DNA from: Triparma columacea
Taxonomy: Eukaryota; Sar; Bolidophyceae; Parmales; Triparmaceae
Reading direction: 5' to 3'
Length of the DNA stretch: 17,080 bases
Assembly: GCA_030267965.1 (NCBI GenBank)
Contig: BRYA01001561.1
Coordinates: forward strand, 1-17,080
The notes under the pieces were generated by a model, which was not told the DNA's origin, ran no database searches, and worked only from the letters and a program-made list of their open reading frames with translations. The translations under genes and the position numbers were made by a program. Shown piece after piece: positions 14,092-17,080 of this stretch. Within the stretch, counting starts at the first letter, position 1. Each line of letters starts with the position of its first letter.

Positions 14092-17080
14092 ATGAGGATC
14101 CTGCTACTCATTCTGGCCTTCTTGGCTACAACGCTAGGATTCCTCTTACCAACGTCTCCCAATTTAAGATATGCATCAACCACTACAATACCGTCAACTC
14201 CTACTCACTCGTACAGGCGTTTGAGGGTCAAACAATTTAGCGACGTGGGGGATGGGGAGAGTGAAAACAATTCTGATGAGGACCCAGTGTACGATGAGAT
14301 TGTGCCCCTGAACGTCAATAGTATGGATGATGTTGAGGACGGGGGGAAGGAGGAGGAGGTGCTTGAGAAGGTTGTTGAACCCCAAGCGGCAAAGGTGGCG
14401 ACCGAGGAGGATGACATCGCGGCCTTACTGGCGCAGGCTGAGGATGCTATAGCTGGGGCGGACACGGTTTTGAAGAACAAGAAGATTGCGCCCGAGCCAC
14501 CGACAGTCAAGCCGCCCGTAATTGAGCCCAAGGAGGAGGAGACAACCACCACTGCAAAAGTTTCACCGACGACTGATCCAACTGACTTGGTTAGGAAGCT
14601 CGCGGACGGCGTGCTGGACTCAGCTGGGTTCAAGAGAGAGGTGAGAAGGGGCTTAGGAAGGCGGGGACGTGATGTACACCAAAGCTAACCTGCCATCCCC
14701 TCCTAAACCTCCCCCCCTCACAATCCCACTCAGTTCTCCCAGCTGACCTCTCAGCAGCTTGAGGCTAAACGCGCAGCCGTAAATGCGGACACTGCAATTG
14801 CGACACTTGGTTCCTTCATTGTCTGCACCACTGTACTCGGTGGGACCGTTGACGCGCTGCTCATCTCCAATGCCCTCGTGGACCCAAGTACGGAGTTCAG
14901 CACCCTGGTCATCATCCCGACGGTGCTGGGGGGCGCCCTGGGGGGGGCTTCGAGCTTGTATTTCAATCCCACCGACGAACAGCTGCTGGACGAGGATCGA
15001 CCGGGGTTCTTCGGGCTCGGGGTGAGGACCACCGCAAAGCAGCGCGCTCGTAACTTCTTTAAGGGTGTCGTCGTAAACATAGGCGATGCAATCAAGCGCA
15101 AGGCCAAGGAGACCGTCGACTCCGCCGTCTTTTACGTGCTCGACACGCCGAATCGAATAGGGAGGAGCATCAAGAGGGGGGTGGACAACACTGTGGAGGA
15201 GATCAAGGCAACCCCGAGGCGGGTTGCAGAGGCGACGACCAAGGCGGTCGAGGAGGCCGTGGAGGAGATCGCAGCAACCCCGGGTAAGATCGCTGACGCC
15301 ACCGTGGCGGCGGTCGACAGCAAGGTCAAGGAGACTACGGAGGCGATTTCTGCGACGGTCGATGCGACGCTGGCGGCGCCAAAGCAGGTGATCGGATCGG
15401 TGGCGGAGAGCGTGACAGAGCTGCTGCCCGAGGGGCCGAGTGAGGAGGAGGTGGAGGAAAGTAAACGAGTTGCTGCTGAGAAGGAGAGCGCGAGGCAGGC
15501 TGCGCAGGAAGCGAGGACGGCGGAGAGGATTAGGAACTTGGAAGCGAAAGAAGAGGCGAAGCAGGAAGCGATGAGGGAGAAGGAGGAAGCGAGAAGGGAG
15601 AAGGAAGAGAGGAAGCAGGCAATGGAACAGGAGAAGCAAGAGGCTCAAAGAGCGAAGCGGGAAAAGGTGAGGCACGGCGACACGCACGGTATCTTAACCT
15701 CCCTAAGCCTAACCCATTTCGCAATTTGCTTCGCTCATCGCAGGCTGAGGCTGCAAAAGCCACTCGCGCTGTCCCTCCCCAGGCTCCGCCGGCACCACCA
15801 TCGAATAAAGCTCCACCATCACCAGGAGGGTTCTCTCTCCCTAAATTCGGAGGCGAACCCAAGGCTGTTCCGAAGCCCCCCGAGAGCCCGCCACCGCTCA
15901 AGTCAAAACTCCGGTCTCGCAAGATACTATCCGAGGCAGAGGCGCCACCGAATGCCCCGACGTCCATGCCGACTATGCCATCCATGCCTTTGTTCGACAT
16001 GAAGGGAGGGCTTGAGAAGCAAGCCGAGGACGCGAAGAGGAAGAGGATCGAGGCGGAGGCCAGGAGGGAGGCTGCAGAGGCAGAGAAGAGGATGCTTAGG
16101 GAGGCGAAGGAAAGGGAGAAGGAAGAGGCGCGCCAGGCTGCGGAAGAGAAAAGGAGGGCTCAAGAGGAAGAAAAGCGACAAAGGCAGCAAGCCGCAGCTG
16201 AGGCGGCCGAGGAGAAAAGAAGAGCCGCCGAAGAGGCTAAGATCGAACGCGAGGAGGAAAAAAGGAGAATCTTGGAGGAGAGAAAGCAAGAGCTCGAAGA
16301 GAAGAAGCGCCTCGCTGAGGAGCGCAAGGCCTCTTCTCAAGATCCCCCTCCCCAAAAATCTTCGCCCGCGTTCTCCCTGAAGCTCCCTACGATCAAGCTC
16401 CCGACACCTCCTGCCCCGACCCCAGCCCCTGTAGCCCCCGCGCCGTTCTCCCCGCCCCGTGTGGCCTCGTCTCCCAAACCTGCACCGCGTAAACCTGTCC
16501 CCCGCGGCGTCCCGAGAATTTCAAACTGGATCCGCAACCCTGATGGGTCAATCAGCGGAGACATATCGGGCTCGCCCAACTTCGAAGAGGGGGAGTTCGT
16601 CTCCACCAGCCCAATCGGTGGAGGAGTCGTGGAGGAGTACAGCGTGGTTACGACGGGGAGTGGTAGTAGGTACTATTTGGAGGATGAAGGGAGCGTGAAG
16701 AGGGTGGGGCTGTTTGATGATATTTTTGGGGGAGGGAAGAAGAAGGTTGCAGAGGAGGAGGACGATAATGAGGGGGTCAACCTTGCAGCACAAGCTAGGG
16801 AAGAAGCTCGGGCGGTGGCCGAAGCGAGGGCCGAGGAGGCGAGGACAGCCAAGGAGCGCAAGGCCCAGGAAGCGGCCGCTCTCCGGGAGCAGAAAGCTGA
16901 AGAGGCAAGGCAAACCAAGGAGCGCAAGGCGCAGGAGGCCGCAGCTAAGCGTGAAGAAGCGCAACGTCTTAAAGAGGAGCGAGCTGCTCAGGCTATGGCA
17001 AAGAAGCGTGCCTCCTCTAAGCCAGCTCCTGCTTCGCCTCCCTCTCCAACTTTCAACCTGTTCCAGAAAAAGGACAATGT
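14092..17080 (+). CDS. Plastid-targeted, membrane-anchored coiled-coil protein, unnamed (3' part off window)
   Basis: Exons are 14092-14640, 14734-15666 and 15744-17080 or beyond (at least 939 aa, open at the right edge). The N-terminus MRILLLILAFLATTLG-FLLPTS is a signal peptide whose likely cleavage site is followed by Phe and a Ser/Thr-rich, acid-free stretch, the bipartite pattern of heterokont plastid proteins. Residues 90-180 are acidic and Pro-rich. Two hydrophobic segments follow (about 203-225 and 237-260), then an amphipathic repeat region (about 298-414) with recurring EIKATP/EIAATP-type units resembling apolipoprotein- or LEA-like helices. Glu/Lys/Ala/Arg-rich coiled coils lie at about 420-505, 584-694 and 840-915, separated by Pro-rich linkers. 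Residues 751-806 form a Gly-rich block (NWIRNPDGSISG, GSPNF, TSPIGGG, VVTTGSGSRYYL). I do not recognise the whole protein. An inner plastid membrane anchor with a long stromal arm is an inference. ATG 14092 is the first ATG in this frame. Confidence 0.8.
14641..14733 (+). other. Plastid coiled-coil gene intron 1 (93 bp)
   Basis: The donor GAGAG|GTGAGA and acceptor CCCACTCAG|TTC are joined in phase 0. Reading through meets a stop at 14686-14688, and the following exon stays open for 311 codons in the joined frame. Confidence 0.88.
15667..15743 (+). other. Plastid coiled-coil gene intron 2 (77 bp)
   Basis: The donor AAAAG|GTGAGG and acceptor ATCGCAG|GCT are joined in phase 0 and continue the Glu/Ala/Lys coiled coil without a break (REK-AEAAK). 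A branch-point-like CTAAGCCTAAC precedes the acceptor by about 35 nt. The 22-bp GC-rich element occupies 15720-15741, directly at the acceptor. Confidence 0.88.
15720..15741 (+). repeat. 22-bp GC-rich intron element, copy 2
   Basis: The core GCTTCGCTC with right flank ATCGC and left flank CGCAATTT aligns without gaps to the element at 7203-7224 in the Nop9-like intron (18 of 22 identical, differences all transitions). Here its last base lies two bases before the end of the intron, so it forms part of the 3' splice site. Confidence 0.7.
16848..16979 (+). repeat. Tandem 66-bp coding repeat (22 aa) in the coiled coil
   Basis: The block AKERKAQEAAA and its follower are repeated 66 bp later as TKERKAQEAAA, with AAGGAGCGCAAGGC conserved at 16851 and 16917. 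Twenty-two residues is two 11-residue turns, a spacing typical of extended right-handed or amphipathic helices. The second copy is less complete. Confidence 0.7.

Noticed and set aside
14653..15687. 344-codon open frame on the - strand
   Set aside because: It is Leu/Arg-rich and antisense to the plastid coiled-coil exon 2 and runs across intron 1. It has no recognisable domain, while the plus strand gives a spliced, coherent protein.

Overview
This window looks like nuclear DNA from a eukaryotic alga. Six protein genes can be read, and five can be assembled or extended only by removing short GT-AG introns (nine proposed, 77-360 bp, mostly phase 0). The proteins are eukaryotic: SBDS, a Nop9-like Pumilio protein, a single-chain pyruvate carboxylase with a mitochondrial-type presequence, and a HINT-type HIT protein. 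Two genes point to a stramenopile with a secondary plastid. One protein has a signal peptide followed directly by a Phe-containing transit-peptide-like start. The other is a multi-START-like protein of a kind I associate with small heterokont algae. A bolidophyte/Parmales-like alga is my best guess, held loosely.

Layout. 1-3849 (-): 5' part of a large intronless gene with four acidic N-terminal repeats (76-92 aa), then three full START-like modules and a diverged fourth, running off the left edge. 3850-4726: gene-free. 4727-6535 (-): SBDS in three exons, with a long charged extension and a C-terminal U1-type zinc finger encoded mainly by the last exon. 6536-6809: short shared upstream region. 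6810-9218 (+): Nop9-like gene in two exons. 9285-13195 (-): pyruvate carboxylase in four exons (1204 aa), convergent with the Nop9-like gene with 66 bp between stop codons. 13383-13939 (-): HINT-like gene in two exons. 14092-17080 (+): plastid-targeted, membrane-anchored coiled-coil protein in at least three exons, running off the right edge.

How the genes relate. SBDS (60S maturation, eIF6 release) and the Nop9-like protein (40S pre-rRNA processing) are head to head with 274 bp between start codons, a likely bidirectional promoter for ribosome assembly. HINT and the plastid protein are also head to head, 152 bp apart. Pyruvate carboxylase supplies oxaloacetate, probably in the mitochondrion. 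I see no bacterial operon, mobile element, CRISPR array, tRNA or rRNA.

The least familiar items are the plastid-targeted coiled-coil protein (two predicted membrane segments, amphipathic repeats, a small glycine-rich conserved-looking block, recurring F-S-L-type motifs), the internally duplicated START-like gene, and a 22-bp GC-rich element near the 3' ends of two unrelated introns. All splice sites are read by eye from reading-frame continuity and family similarity. No transcript or database evidence was available.
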